Assembly: GCA_945910005.1 (NCBI GenBank)
Contig: OX246744.1
Span: forward strand, 5,269,680-5,333,679
Reading direction: 5' to 3'
Length of the DNA: 64,000 nucleotides
Source of the DNA: Isoperla grammatica
Taxonomy: Eukaryota > Arthropoda > Insecta > Plecoptera > Perlodidae
A model generated the notes under the pieces. It worked only from the letters and a program-made list of their open reading frames with translations, did not search any database and was not told the DNA's origin. The position numbers were made by a program, and so were the translations under genes. Position 1 is the first letter of the stretch; the number at the start of each line of letters is the position of its first letter. Shown here in pieces: positions 47,930 through 60,153 of the stretch.

Positions 47930-48179
47930 GGCCTGGATTCACAAAGGTGCCTAACTCTAAGTTGTCCTAAGTTAGGCAAATCCTAACTAGAAAAATCAAG
48001 ATAAATCATCTATGGGTATTACTAAACATTCACAAATAAAATAATTTTAGTTTAATTGTTGATATTTTATTATATTTTATCTTTATTACATTGCAGAACG
48101 ACATTATGCGTGATTTTATCACTAAGATTTGCCTAAACTAGGACGTCTTAGCACTTAGGCACCTTTGTGAATCTGGGCC
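47930..48179. mobile_element. MITE (GGCCCAGATTCAC family), intact copy
   Basis: Ends GGCCTGGATTCACAAAGGTG and CACCTTTGTGAATCTGGGCC are inverted with two differences. Pairing continues inward (CCTAACTCTAAGTTGTCCTA against TAGGACGTCTTAGCACTTAGG). Same family as 8432-8969. Confidence 0.82.
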
Positions 48180-48431
48180 AAGTATTCAGCAAGACAACGT
48201 TGGTAAATACTCGGTACCTGGCGTACTACATTGCCACCATGGCCACTGGTGGTCTCAGAAGCCATGTCAGCACCAATGAAGAAGATTCATGCACCGACAT
48301 TGACAAATCGTAAGAATGTGCTAGATTTATGTTACCTGTTGACCTTAAGGTCACATAATGTGACATCTGACACTCAAGTAAAACTAAATTTGGCTTTATC
48401 TTCTCTGTAACTAAAACTGGAACATTGCATC
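48180..48431. other. Non-coding stretch
   Basis: No gene recognised. Confidence 0.35.
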
Positions 48432-49064
48432 CAGTGGCGTAACTAGGAATTATTTCGGGGGGGGTTAATCAGGGAAAAGTGAGATGAGGGGACTGAAAGG
48501 GGTCCGCCGGAGGCCATTTCGCCGAAGGCGAAATTTTTTTTCACTTCTATAATTATTTCGTGCCTTTTAGACTCAAAGAATACTACTCGAACCACTACTC
48601 GTTTGTTTGTATTATATTGAAGTTACAGTGTTACAGTAAGTATTAATTATAGTTCTAAATAAGAATTGCATAGAAATTGTGTTGTTCAATATAATCTCAA
48701 CATAAAAAGAAACATTGTGGTCACGTCACATACATTTAAATTTTAATTTACAGACCGTGATTTTGTAATGTTAGATTAATGCATTTTTATTTATAGGTAC
48801 CCTCACTTTTACTGGTTCAAGCGAAAGTTATATTAGTTGTAGATGAACACATAAATAATATAATTGAATTATTGAAATAAATTATATTCTATCTTATCTA
48901 AGTGAAGTGGTATGGTAAATTTTATGAAAATGTTATTTGTTGCGATTGTTATACACTGAAGTGGTTTAAGGATCTTACAATATAGTATTAAGTAAAATCA
49001 TCCTCGAAGTACTTTCGGGGGGGGTTTAAACCCCCTAAACCCCCCCCCCTTAGTTACGCCACTG
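48432..49064. mobile_element. Non-autonomous hAT-type element, 633 bases, 8-base target duplication
   Basis: Terminal inverted repeats CAGTGGCGTAACTA and TAGTTACGCCACTG are perfect over 14 bases. ATTGCATC flanks both ends (48424-48431, 49065-49072). Subterminal G-runs and C-runs, and a GCCGGAGGCC...CGCCGAAGGCG stem near the left end, are present. No transposase frame is seen, so it depends on an autonomous relative. Confidence 0.93.
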
Positions 49065-49072
49065 ATTGCATC

Positions 49073-49939
49073 ATGTTCTGAGTGGTAGACCTATAGAAGG
49101 TGATGTTTTATGTAATTCATTTAATGTTTGGAATAAATACTGCCTGTTTATAATAAGTACTGCTCTGTAAAACCTTTCAAATAATAATATAATTAATACT
49201 GGTAAAACTCAACTGCTTATGTACATTGATTTCTTCTTATTAAGGTTCTTGCAGCCGTTTATCATATCATATTTCACGCTGGTATATTTCTTGTTACTAA
49301 CACTGCTGCAAATACCTTTTTAAGATAATATCCATATCCGTGCTTTCTCCTACACATTCCTCAGTCCTCACGGCCACTTTGTTTATTCTCTGCCAAGGTG
49401 AATAATAGAATTGTAAGTAAAAAAGAGCACTCAAAATAGACTAGACGCATTCTGGTGGCAAGAAAATAAACTTCTAAAAACAGTGGTTTACCTGTCAATT
49501 TTCATTGTTATTTTATTGTAATTATTCATCATTGGCGCTTAAAGGAGGTTGCTTAGCAGCGCTATTTATGTAAGTCTTGAGTCCTTTATTGAGTCCTTTA
49601 TGTTCATAAACATAGCACGCAATTGCTTTCTTTTAGTGGTAATACATTTAGTTTAGTTTGCGCATACAAATTTATTTTTTACATTCTTCTTGGCGAGTTT
49701 CTCTCTCGTCTGACAGGGTCATAACAAAGCAAATGCTTAATTTGAACTGTCCGATGTGTACGTGAAATTAAGTCAATTGTCGAACATATAATTGACGGTA
49801 AACTGCCGGTTAACAGATGATCGTTTGCGGAATCAATACGTTTTGGGGTTGTGGCAAAGTGATGGCCCACTGCTGTAAAAAGATGCAGGCCCTACAGCAC
49901 GCCGCTCACGCGCCGTAACCATGACATCAACACAATAAA
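49073..49939. other. Non-coding stretch
   Basis: No gene recognised. Confidence 0.35.
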
Positions 49940-50125
49940 GGTTGTGGCGCGCAGGCGGGCCGCTGTAGCAAAAAATATAGTTTATAGTTTTTGCAACTGT
50001 CGGTTTCCCACAGCGGCCCGCCTATGGCCCATAAGCGATAACCCGCTTACGGCAAACAGAAGGGGGCTTGGCCAACCCCATAAGCGGGCCGTAAGCGCAT
50101 CGCCGCCTATGGCCCATCACTTCAA
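49940..50125. repeat. Dispersed relatives of the 51-base minisatellite unit
   Basis: AGCGGCCCGCCTATGGCCCATAAG-type words occur at about 50012 and 50100 with GCGGGCCG spacers (49955, 50084). The order is less regular than at 42174-42898 and the block runs towards the assembly gap. Confidence 0.75.
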
Positions 50126-50188
50126 TTTATGGCGATCCGCAGTTTACCATCAGTTTGCCACAAGTTTGTGCTACTTGGGATACTCCCT

Positions 50189-50388
50189 NNNNNNNNNNNN
50201 NNNNNNNNNNNNNNNNNNNNNNNNNNNNNNNNNNNNNNNNNNNNNNNNNNNNNNNNNNNNNNNNNNNNNNNNNNNNNNNNNNNNNNNNNNNNNNNNNNNN
50301 NNNNNNNNNNNNNNNNNNNNNNNNNNNNNNNNNNNNNNNNNNNNNNNNNNNNNNNNNNNNNNNNNNNNNNNNNNNNNNNNNNNNNNNN
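50189..50388. other. Assembly gap (200 N)
   Basis: Exactly 200 undetermined bases; the round number suggests a placeholder of unknown true length. Confidence 1.
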
Positions 50389-51393
50389 AATATACTTGAA
50401 TAATGTAATCTACGGCAAATCGTTCCTCTGAAACCAATGAAATGCGATGCACTAATTAACAACCTGGTAATGATTTGAGCTCGCTAGCTAGCTAACTTTG
50501 ATTAATAGTAACGGTGTACAAGGTTATCATCGTCTTCAACTAAATTGAGAATTATTTTGTGAGTGAAGGTGAATACTTGAACTGTGATGGTGTCAACATT
50601 TTTGGTTTTCACACGTGAATTGTCACACATAACATGGAGTTGGCTTGTTAGTACTTTTGCGCTGTAAAACGGGTCATAAGAATCATATGACAAATTAAAT
50701 ACCGTAATTTTAATTTAAGTTCAAATTTAAAACCGTGTACTTTGTACACAATAGTGCAAAAATGAAACAAAAGTTTGAACTTTGACTTAAGAGTCTGCGG
50801 CAGCAAATCGGGAGAATTTAAGGTTATCTGTTTGTATTTTTAAAACAACTTTTAAATCGGATTTTTTGGGTGGATACTCCAGCTAGATACTGTCACGGTC
50901 TACAGAAAACGAAGAAAAAATTTGATTTATGTTGAATTAAATGCGATAATTCGATATTATTGTATAGTTTTCAAAAGCACGATTTATATACAAAAAGATG
51001 AGGCATCTTTTTGAATCCAGGCCCACACATTATTTACCAGCTTTCGCTATGTATTAACACAAAAATGAGTTGTGTTAGTCAAGCAAATCGTATTTACATA
51101 AATCATAACTTGGTATCAGTACACATTCACAAATCAAATGTTATACATTTTATTGTTGATGTTTAAAATGTTTTATATTCAAGAGTTTGCAGAACGATAT
51201 ACTAGGCATGATTCCTATCACAAAGATTTACTGAACTTAGGACCGATCTTACAATCTCCTAATAAGAAAGTTATTTAGAGCACTTAAACTATTTGGAGGA
51301 TTTCAAGAGTTTTGATTGGTCGTTGCCATGGAGACGACAAGATATTCGACTAATTAGTTATCGGGACATTGTAAGACTGGACCTAAGACAACT
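50389..51393. other. AT-rich non-coding stretch with a worn MITE
   Basis: GGCATCTTTTTGAATCCAGGCC near 51002 and GGGCATCTTCGTGAATTCATGCCC near 51582 look like degraded ends of the GGCCCAGATTCAC family. No gene recognised. Confidence 0.4.
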
Positions 51394-51573
51394 AAGGGTC
51401 AAATGCATAGTCACTCCTCACGTGCTCCTCAACTCAGCCATTCCTCAGACTCGCCCAACCACCAATCACAGAGCACCATTGGCATGTGGACTGCTCTGTG
51501 ATTGGTGGTTGGGCAAGTCTGAGGAAAGGCTGAGTTGAGGAGCAACTGAGGAACGACTATGCATTTGACCCTT
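51394..51573. mobile_element. Palindromic MITE, 180 bases
   Basis: Ends AAGGGTCAAATGCATAGTC and GACTATGCATTTGACCCTT are inverted, with long pairing inward (CAACTCAGCC/GGCTGAGTTG, CCAACCACCAATCACAGAGCA/TGCTCTGTGATTGGTGGTTGG). It is nested between the worn ends at 51002 and 51606. Confidence 0.85.
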
Positions 51574-51712
51574 AGGAGTTGGGCATCTTCGTGAATTCAT
51601 GCCCAAACAAGTCTATAACCAGCTTTCGTTATTTTAATATGAGATTCAGGCTGGAGCCTAGATAGGAACGTGCTTCCACTTGACTTGCAGGCAAGTCTCT
51701 TCAGAGCATCGC

Positions 51713-51975
51713 CAGGGGCGTCGGAACCGGGGGGGCAGGGGGGTCAGTCGACCCCCCTGTGCTTGCACAGGGGGGGCGAGAGTATCATCTCGCCCCCCCT
51801 GAAAAAATGGCCAATATGAATTAAATGCATTTTAGAGTACAGATTCCGCTTATTCCTTCAAGCGATTTCAGAGGCTGGCTGCATGGTAACTTACGAAATT
51901 TTTTCTTTTACAAAATGTTGCAAAGTCAGCTGGAAAGTTCGCCCCCCCTGGAAAAATAGACTTCCGACGCCCCTG
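51713..51975. mobile_element. Non-autonomous hAT-type element, 263 bases, 8-base target duplication
   Basis: Terminal inverted repeats CAGGGGCGTCGGAA and TTCCGACGCCCCTG are perfect over 14 bases. AGCATCGC flanks both ends (51705-51712, 51976-51983). Internal hairpins such as GGGGGTCAGTCGACCCCC and GTGCTTGCAC are present. No coding capacity. Confidence 0.94.
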
Positions 51976-51983
51976 AGCATCGC

Positions 51984-54086
51984 CCTCATGAAAGATTGAC
52001 TTGCATGAGGCCTCTTTGTCTTCAGAAGCTGTCTGTACACTCACCTACCCGGATCCTGATTTAAAGTTAATTAGAAAATGTTTGAGGAAAGTTTGTGTGT
52101 AAGACTTCGAGTTGAGAAAAACGATTTTCCTCAATATGTGTGCAGAACCAACTAAAGTTTGCCTTCCGTCTTGTTTTAGGTATGTACAAGCTGGGACTAG
52201 AGATGGTGTAGCTGAAGCTGTAGCTGATTGGTGAGCTATATCCCGCTACAGACACGTGGAGGGTAGCGTAAGTCTACGCTGCAATATTACTTCGTAGCTC
52301 GTATCTTTATGCAATTTACTTGAAAACAACTACCTGCAAAGAACTGAAATAAATAATAAGAAATACGTTTTTTATTTAGAGTTTTAGGTTTTATAGACGC
52401 TAAATCGGTGAACATTGCTGTTTTAAAACGCTATTTACAAAGAAAATAAGGTGTTCTCATTTATATTGAGATTGAATTGGTACAGAATTGATCCAGGGTA
52501 GCTCTGCCTGTCGTAAGAGGCGACTAAATGCCGACCTAGCTGTCTAGTAGGTCGAAAAATCACAAAAAGTAATAATATATACTAGAACTAATATGTTTTA
52601 GTCAAACCGTCAAATTGACTCATTCAAATACTTGACTGTCCGAATGAATGGCAGGTCAATGAATGAAAGAGTTGACCACATCACAACATCATGATTGACA
52701 GCTCAGAACGTGGTCCATCATCATTACAATGATAACTCAACTCCCATTCGTTTGGCTAGTTTTAAATGCTCTGCTATAAAGAAGAGGTAAGCGGAATATA
52801 ATGCATGATCATTTTTTTATTTCTACAAATTCATTTATTTTTAGGTTGGTAGTAATAAAAACGCTATGTATAGAGTCGAACAGCCACATAGTATGATAAA
52901 CACATTTGAATATGGACCCGCATGTATATTGTGAAGAACGCGACCACCAAAGGAAAACACAATCAAAAACAAAATTAAATGGGAAAGAAAAGGATGCTTA
53001 ATTCAATAGACCTTTTTCAGAATTGATCTAGGACCCGTAGATAGAGCTTATCACATCCTTCTTGTTCAATTCTGGAAATCATCTATTCTGAAAATCATCT
53101 ATTAACTCTTCAATAACTTTTACGGAAAACTAGCTATAGCACATCGCATAATTGAAAGAAACATATTTATACAAAGCATCCATAATCACTGGGTATAGTT
53201 TACTGTATCTCAAGTGATCACTACTTCGACTTGGCATCAGTGTCCAATATCGTATGTTACGAGTTCGCTATATTATTTTCATGTACTCGGCAATCTATCC
53301 ATATAGTTTTTCCGCACCGGCAGCTCAGCAGACCTAAGACCGCGGTAGGAGAAGCAGAATTGTCGCTACCATGAATGACACTTCTCCCCTCCCCCCCCCC
53401 CCCCCCCCCACCTCAAGAATGTCACCTCTGAGTGACACCGAGATCCCTCCAGAACGCAAAATATCACTCTTCGGTAAGAGCCTATGACTCGGTATATAAA
53501 AAAATAAGTATGCGTAAAAGAACGGAGTAAATAATTCAAAGATCCGCCGAAGATTCGAAGATCTATTTTTGTAGCTATACTGCCCACGCGGTATCTTGCA
53601 AAGTTGTGACGTCATAGATTAAGTGACGTGTGTGGAAAGAATACCAACCTAAATCTAGTTGCATCTCGTTCTATGCATCCGTTATTGTAGTGACATTCAA
53701 AAGCGCGTATGTTGGCAGGCTATAGTGACTATGCTGTGGACAATAACGTGCAGGTAACGGGAAAACAACGAGGCGTATTCCGTTGAAATAGACCAGGTGG
53801 AGAGATAGTCTCTTCTGAGAGTTTTACAGCTGTTACGTCAGCGCATTGCTTGATACGGAGTGACCAGTATAGCTAACTCATCGTCAATTTTTAAAATGTT
53901 TTTCTAAATACAAATTTCTTTTTCAGAGCGTTTTTCGTTATGATATCATTAACATGATCGACAAAATTTTTTGATAATTAATAACAATTGACGTTATCAT
54001 TTTTATCAAGACATGAAATAGGGGTCAACTGTCGCATTCCTTGCTCGCGAGCACTCTAACCTGTAAGTAGACTGGACAGCTTTCAG
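51984..54086. other. Non-coding stretch
   Basis: GTAGCTCTGCCTGTCGTAAG and AGGCGACTAA near 52498 recall 24436. A C-run lies at 53386-53410. No gene recognised. Confidence 0.35.
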
Positions 54087-54330
54087 GCAGACTCCCCCCA
54101 CCCCTCCCCCTCCCCCACCCCCGTATGATATTATGCAAATATCCATAGTTGGACGTGATTGAGGCAGCCACCCCTCCCCCTCCCCCTCCCCCCGTATGAT
54201 ATTATGCAGCGATCCATAATTATACCTGATTGAGGCAGCCACCCCTCCCCCTCCCCCTCCCCCTCCGTTATAATGCAAAGAATCTAGAATTATACGTGAT
54301 TGAGGCAGCCACCTTCCCCCCCCTCTGCTA
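54087..54330. repeat. C-rich tandem repeat, about 70-base unit, four copies
   Basis: GATTGAGGCAGCCACC recurs at about 54158, 54229 and 54299, each followed by CCTCCCC runs, then GTATGATATTATGCA-like text and ATCCATAATTATACGTGA-like text. The minus strand is G-run rich and could form G-quadruplexes at each unit. Confidence 0.85.
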
Positions 54331-55759
54331 TTGTGCAATTGATTAGAAGCATCTTTCAGTCAGGATCGATATTGTACTAGCTAGATTCAGGCAGGCCTCA
54401 TCCCGCTTGTTATTACATGCAAAAGTAGTATTTGAGGCAGAGTGTGTCCCAATACAGTCAGCATGTGTTATTTGGCGACTATTTTGAGTCGGATTTCTCC
54501 CCCTAAGAGTGGCTATGCAGGCATCTAGTTCTAAGCAGGGGTGAATGTATGTCGGTTAATAGTTTGATATTATTGTCGCGGGCTGCTGTAAACAGGCAGG
54601 CAGCTGTATTACTCCCCCCATGGCCCGTTGGTGTTACCATCTTGTATATTATTTTTTAACAATTAAGAATCTGTGAACATAACGCCATATGCATCGTATG
54701 TTTGTAGAAGATACGCCCCTTCCGCACGCGTCTCACCTGGGGGGTTTATTTACGGTTCGCGTATATTCACGGTAAAGATGTAATTTTGTAAATAGAGGGT
54801 TGTAATCAGGGTGACGTTATTGATGTGCCGTCCCCTGTCGCAGCTGTAAGAAGTCAGCTGCATTCCTCCCTTTAGGCCCGTTGGTTTTAAATGTGAAAAT
54901 TACTGCGTAGTTTTTACCACTCTCTTTTGTAATATAATATTAGAACAAAACGCTTTTGATTTTCATAGATACAACCCCTCAGGTGAACTCGGGGTTACCT
55001 AGAATTTATTTATCGCACGTGCGTATTTTAAAAGGCTTTTATTGGTAAGAGGGGGCCAATCTTTTGCGAACACAGCTGGAGGGTGAGGTCTTCCCCAAAA
55101 AACTAAATGTTTGCAGTGAAATTGCGGCTGACGTGAGAAATATTTTCTGTGCGTGTGTATTCGTTTGAGAACACTTCAACTCTTCAGACGCTTTTAACTA
55201 TGAACGTATCGACGAGTGTGTTTCCCCTCAACGTGAGTATACCGCTAGTTTTATTTGCATTATCTAATGTTAATTAGATGCATCAGTAGGGAGGAAAAGG
55301 GGGTTCTGGCTCACTTTTTGACGGAGCCGCCGGAGCCAGCCGATTCGCGCGCGCCTCACACGTTACAGCTCGAAGTTGATGTGTAATCACTTTTGTCTAT
55401 TGATATACTCGGCATATTAGTAAATAGTTAAGTAGGCTGATGACACAATTAGAATACACGCCCTTTCACAACCACCACCCCATCAATAATCAATTCTTCC
55501 CAATACTTACCGATACTAGTCAATAATAATTTTAATACCAAACAATACTTTCACTTTTATCGATTAATAGACTAGACATTATTTAATAGTTAAGTAGGCT
55601 GAGGACACAATTATAACACACGCCCTTTCACGACCACAACTCCATCACAAAACTATTTATAATTTCTAAATTAGGTATCTATTTAATTCTCTATTTTCAC
55701 TTAATATTCTACTCATCAAAGAATTTAACCCATGACTGACCTTACAAACAGTATCACTT
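54331..55759. other. Non-coding stretch
   Basis: A short frame from the ATG at 55200 reaches a donor-like AAC|GTGAGT at 55231, but there is no further support. CTGAGGACACAATTATAACA and CTGATGACACAATTAGAATA at 55598 and 55437 show a short duplication. No gene is called. Confidence 0.3.
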
Positions 55760-57935
55760 AATTACGATTCTATTTATAGATTCTTAATTGTGGACCCACA
55801 TTAGCAACGAAGGAATTGTCAATCCCATACTCTTACCTAAAACACAGTTCTATAAAGTTTCTCAGTAACTGTTCTATTTTTAGATTCAAAAATGCGGAGC
55901 AAACTAATATCATTTCTTCTACAACCCCAACGAGGTCTTGTACCTACATACGATTCTATTTATAGATTTGAAATGGAGAGCTAACATTATTAATTTAAAC
56001 TCTTTGATATAAGAACAAACTTTATTGACTACTTTCGATTCTATTTATAGATTCCTAATAGTGAAGCCACATAAACATTGAAGCAATTAATGGGGAATAT
56101 GAGTCATTTTTTTGTTTAGCATTCTACAAGATTAGGATTAACTTCCTGAATACATACAAATTTTATTTCGATGACAAGTTTCATTTATAAAAACGAACTG
56201 AAAGTTTCACACATATTTATGGCGGGAAAAACGGGGCATACGTCACTTTCCAGGTATCAGCAATCAACCAATCATAAAATGATAAAATAAAATGACGCTT
56301 ATTTGGAAATTATCATATCCAAAATCATATAAAATCGAATTAATGTCTAGTACGCCTAATAATTAATTTTGAAGCCCAATTACTATAAAAACAATAATAT
56401 CAAACCAATTTTCATAGAATATCAGTAAATATGGGGTGTTGTTATTCATATAAAGACGGCTTGAGTAACATTTTTGACAAGGTTAGCTTGATGACCTTGA
56501 AAATTTTATTGTTTCGTCTAGGAAGCGCTGGCAAAGTCATTCATATAAGCAGTGATTTTCATGGATTGTGACGTCACATATCGTTTAAAAATAAAAGTGC
56601 GGGAAACAGATAATCAAAATTTTTGAACATTTATAGAAGTATAATGAGTTAATTTTAAAACTTTAAAATTAGGTTTCTGATGTCTTTAGATGAATAACAA
56701 TATATTCCACGTACTTTCAGAGCTGTAGAAAATTCATGCACATTCCCTTACCTAAAACACAGTTCTATAAGTTTCTCAGTAACTGTTCTATTTTTAGATT
56801 CAAAAATGCGGAGCAAACTAATATCATTTCTTCTACAACCCCAACGAAGTCTTGTACGAGTCTTGTAAGATTATATTTATAGATTTGAAATTCGGAACTA
56901 ACATTATTAATTTAAACTCTTTGATATAAGAACAAACTTTATTGACTACTTTCGATTCTATTTATAGATTTCTAATTGTGGAGCCACATTAACATTGAAG
57001 CAATTGTAAATCCCATACTCTTACCTTAAACACAGTTCTTTACAGTTTCTCAGTTACTGTTCTATTTTTAGATTAAAAAATGTGGAACAAACTAAGATAG
57101 TCTTCTACAATCCCAACAAAGTACTGTACCTACATATGATTCTATTTATAGTTTTGAAATGGGGAACTAACATTATTAATTTAAACCCTCTCATATAATA
57201 ACAAACTCTATTGACTATTCTTACGATTCTATTTATAGATTCATAATTGTGGAGCCACATTAACATTGAAGCAATTCTCAATCCCATACTCTTACCTAAA
57301 ACACAGTTCTATACAGTTACTGTTCTATTTTTAGATTCAAAATGAGAAGCTATAACTAATATCATGCCTTCTACAACCCCAACGAAGTCTTCTACCTACA
57401 CATGATTATATTTATTGATTTGAAATGGGGAGCTAAACATTATAATTTAAATTCTCTCATATAATAAAAAAAAGTCTATTGACTATTCACTATTCTATTT
57501 ATAGATTCCTAAATGGGGTACAATATTGTCAATCCCATACACACCTAAAACACAGTTCTATACTGTTACTGTTCTATTTTTAGATTCCTAATTGGGAACT
57601 TATTATGAATTTAATACCCAATTGTTATATGCCAACAAACTATATTTACTACTTATGACTATATTTATAGATAACTAATAGAGAGATCGACAAAATTAAT
57701 ATCTTTTTTTTTTTTTAAATCACGTACTTTCTCCTAACTCACTGTTGGGATCAACTCTTCTATTTTTAGATTCGAAATGAGGAGCTATATACTCTTATTT
57801 AAAGCCGTCTTCATGCCAACAAACTGTATTACCTAATTACGATTCTAGTTTTAACTTCCTAATTGTGAAATCACTTCAACATCTAAACCATTTTAAAACC
57901 AGTACTCTTCTCTACCACACTGTTTTGCACAACTG
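55760..57935. repeat. Diverged array of about 85-base monomers with a conserved 10-base A/T core
   Basis: Plus-strand cores CTATTTATAG or CTATTTTTAG (or close variants) start at 55770, 55874, 55956, 56041, 56788, 56873, 56958, 57062, 57142, 57239, 57325, 57418, 57495, 57574, 57661, 57760 and 57845. In the better-kept part three monomers with distinct links make a higher unit of about 270 bases: AATTGTGGAGCCACATTAAC, then AATGCGGAGCAAACTAATAT, then AAATGGGGAGCTAACATTAT. A block of unrelated sequence (about 56090-56735) splits the array. Reading frames are short throughout. Confidence 0.9.
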
Positions 57936-58348
57936 TTCTATTTCGAACAGGGGAGCTAACTTTTTTCCTATTTTAAATCTCTATTTAATTGAACTAAAAT
58001 ACTAATTAGTTATACTTATGGCTAGTGGGATATTATGAGCTGTAGCATATATGAAATGAGATAACTTTTAAGAATAATAAGAATTAACATTTTTTTTTTT
58101 TTTTCTATTGTAAAAATACAATAGTTTACACCTCTAATACATTACATTACACACTAATACTATACTACTTAATGCACACAATGCATGTATGTTACACTTT
58201 CAAAGTTAATTGTTATTCGTTTTATATTCTCATTCATAGTTGAGATTACCCATCTTGTTAAAATTATGAACATTACTCAATTTTGCAATCTCGTTATATC
58301 TACTATGTTTATTTTTTACACTTTTCACACACATTGAACACGTCACAG
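57936..58348. other. AT-rich stretch between the array and the polymerase remnant
   Basis: A poly-T run lies at 58091-58104. No gene recognised. Confidence 0.35.
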
Positions 58349-59067
58349 CTATTTCTTAAATGTTTTATAATGTCCATGTGCATACGTATTGATGCCATCA
58401 CTTCTTATATAATGCTTATCATCATATGGTGACAAAGTTGCTTTTTCTTTGTTTCAAAGTAAATAGTTCATGATGTAGACTTCTTATTGAAAACATGTCT
58501 GCGCTTTGTAATTCCTTTGAAAAAATACACTTTTTATAATCTTGATGCACGATACATTTTTTGTTTTAAAGTACGCTTCACAATTCCTTTTCCAATTTTC
58601 TTCACTTTTCCACTATCTTCCAAAATCGAATACATTTTTGGTCTAAGGCCAATAAACTCCTTGACCACGCTTCCTTCACATTCATCCTTAAATTTTCCAA
58701 TCACCTTTTTATTATCGTCACTATGTAAGAAGTGTTCACGAGGGAAGTTAGAAGTATCAAAGAAATGAGAGTCTAACAACATATCATTATAAATATCTTC
58801 GGTTTCGATCTCGTAACACAAAGAATCTGTGTCTGTAAAAAGTAATTTGAGACGATCTCCATATTTGTTCTTTGCATAACCGTAGTGAAAATCATACATC
58901 ACTCGCTTACTTAATTCTAAAACAGTAAATCCAGCGAACATTGGTCTTTTTAATTCAAGACAAGGTTTCTTTGAATGGATTGCGGCAAGATCGTTTGAGA
59001 AAATCTGAAAACTATCGAATGCAGGAGAAGCAATTATTTTCTTTGCCCTCTTCTCATTGTTTACCAA
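58349..59067 (-). pseudogene. Polymerase remnant, segment 7: motif C, KxY and C-terminal tail
   Basis: The frame from 59067 to 58534 contains FTDTDSLCYEI (motif C, DTDS) and GLRPKMYSI (K-x-Y). A frame change near 58540 and a further stop near 58470 separate it from the tail, read in another frame as LSPYDDKHYIRSDGI followed by HGHYK and a stop at 58349. The tail pattern is common at the C-terminus of these polymerases, so the gene's original end is probably at 58349. Confidence 0.87.
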
Positions 59068-59097
59068 CTCAACTTTTATTCTATTCCGTATATTCTC

Positions 59098-59463
59098 TTA
59101 ACTCTTACCGTAAATACTGTTTATTAATAGCTTGAGAAAGTCTTTCTCAAAGCTATTTTGTGTCTCCATACGTTTTTTCGTATTAAATTCAATAAATGGT
59201 CTCAACCAGGCGCTTTGGGTAAACTCCAGTACGCGATGTATTTTGCTCAGTTTAAGTCCGTAAGACAAGTACTGTTTTAAGTTGACATAATGGATCGTAC
59301 AGTTGGTTTTATTGTTTAGGTTTGGCACAAGTTTTTTGACTTTACTCGACGTTGAAATACCCAACTCTTCAGCAAGTTGTTTTGAATATGGTGAAAGCAT
59401 TTCATCAGTAATAGATAATTTTTCTGGTGCTACTGGTAAATCATTGTGATTATTGTGTAACAC
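59098..59463 (-). pseudogene. Polymerase remnant, segment 6: TPR region and motif B
   Basis: The frame contains LPVAPEKLSI, a stretch rich in K and N (VKKLVPNLNNK), VNLKQYLSYGLKLSKIHRV, and KLLINSIYGKS, which fits motif B (K-x3-NS-x-YG). It ends at a stop immediately after GKS, where a following M-E or N residue pattern would be expected. Confidence 0.85.
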
Positions 59464-59487
59464 ATAGGGATATTCTAAATCTACTTC

Positions 59488-60150
59488 TTAAATATACCCC
59501 TTCTCAGCATCATCAGATATATTAGTAAAGTCACATTGTTCAATTTCATCCCCACTCATCCACCTAAAATCGCGTATGGGTAAACACTCACTCATTGCAA
59601 CTCCATACAAGTTATTGCAATCTAAATACAATATATATTTAGAAGGCTTTTCAACATCATGTTCACTCATATATTTGTTATTCGCTTCTGAAAATCGTTT
59701 GGTAATCATAGACACACCACCCCTTATTCCATTTTCCATAAACAAGTACATGTCGGGATCTGTGAATAGTTCCAATTCAACCTTTGTCATCTTTAGACAG
59801 CTTTCCCAGGCTAAACCAGGTGCAGTATACATATGAGCTGCATCGAGACTGTGGTTTTCTAGGCATAACATTCGAAAATTCTCAAATACATCTGCAAGAA
59901 GAAGAACATCAGTTTTCACATACAGATCTTGATAGTCGCCTAAATTTTCAAGCTGAAATGTTTCCCAAACTCTCTGTGCACGTTTATAGTCCTCATCACT
60001 AACAGTATCTCCTTTTAATACATTGTAGAAAGCCGATGGAGATGGTAAAGATGTTTCAAGCAGTTTAGAGGGTGAATCAATATAATCATATGGAAATACT
60101 CCTTTACGTAGTAGAAGTAGAATCCTTTCATTATCGAAATGCTCTGACAT
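59488..60150 (-). pseudogene. Polymerase remnant, segment 5: exonuclease III region and motif A
   Basis: The 220-codon frame contains LYVKTDVLLLADVFENFR (Y-x3-D exonuclease III pattern), PGLAWESCLK, GIRGGVSMITKRF and LYLDCNNLYGVAM. The last is the D-x2-NLYG form of motif A in this group. It ends at a stop after EKGYI. It is the longest intact piece of the gene. Confidence 0.88.
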
Positions 60151-60153
60151 AAT

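Noticed and set aside
50127..50462. Frames made mostly of unknown residues
   Set aside because: They run across the 200-N gap.
55200..55277. Possible small exon with ATG and an AAC|GTGAGT donor
   Set aside because: Only about 11 codons before the donor, no leader or domain, and no promoter signal strong enough to support it.
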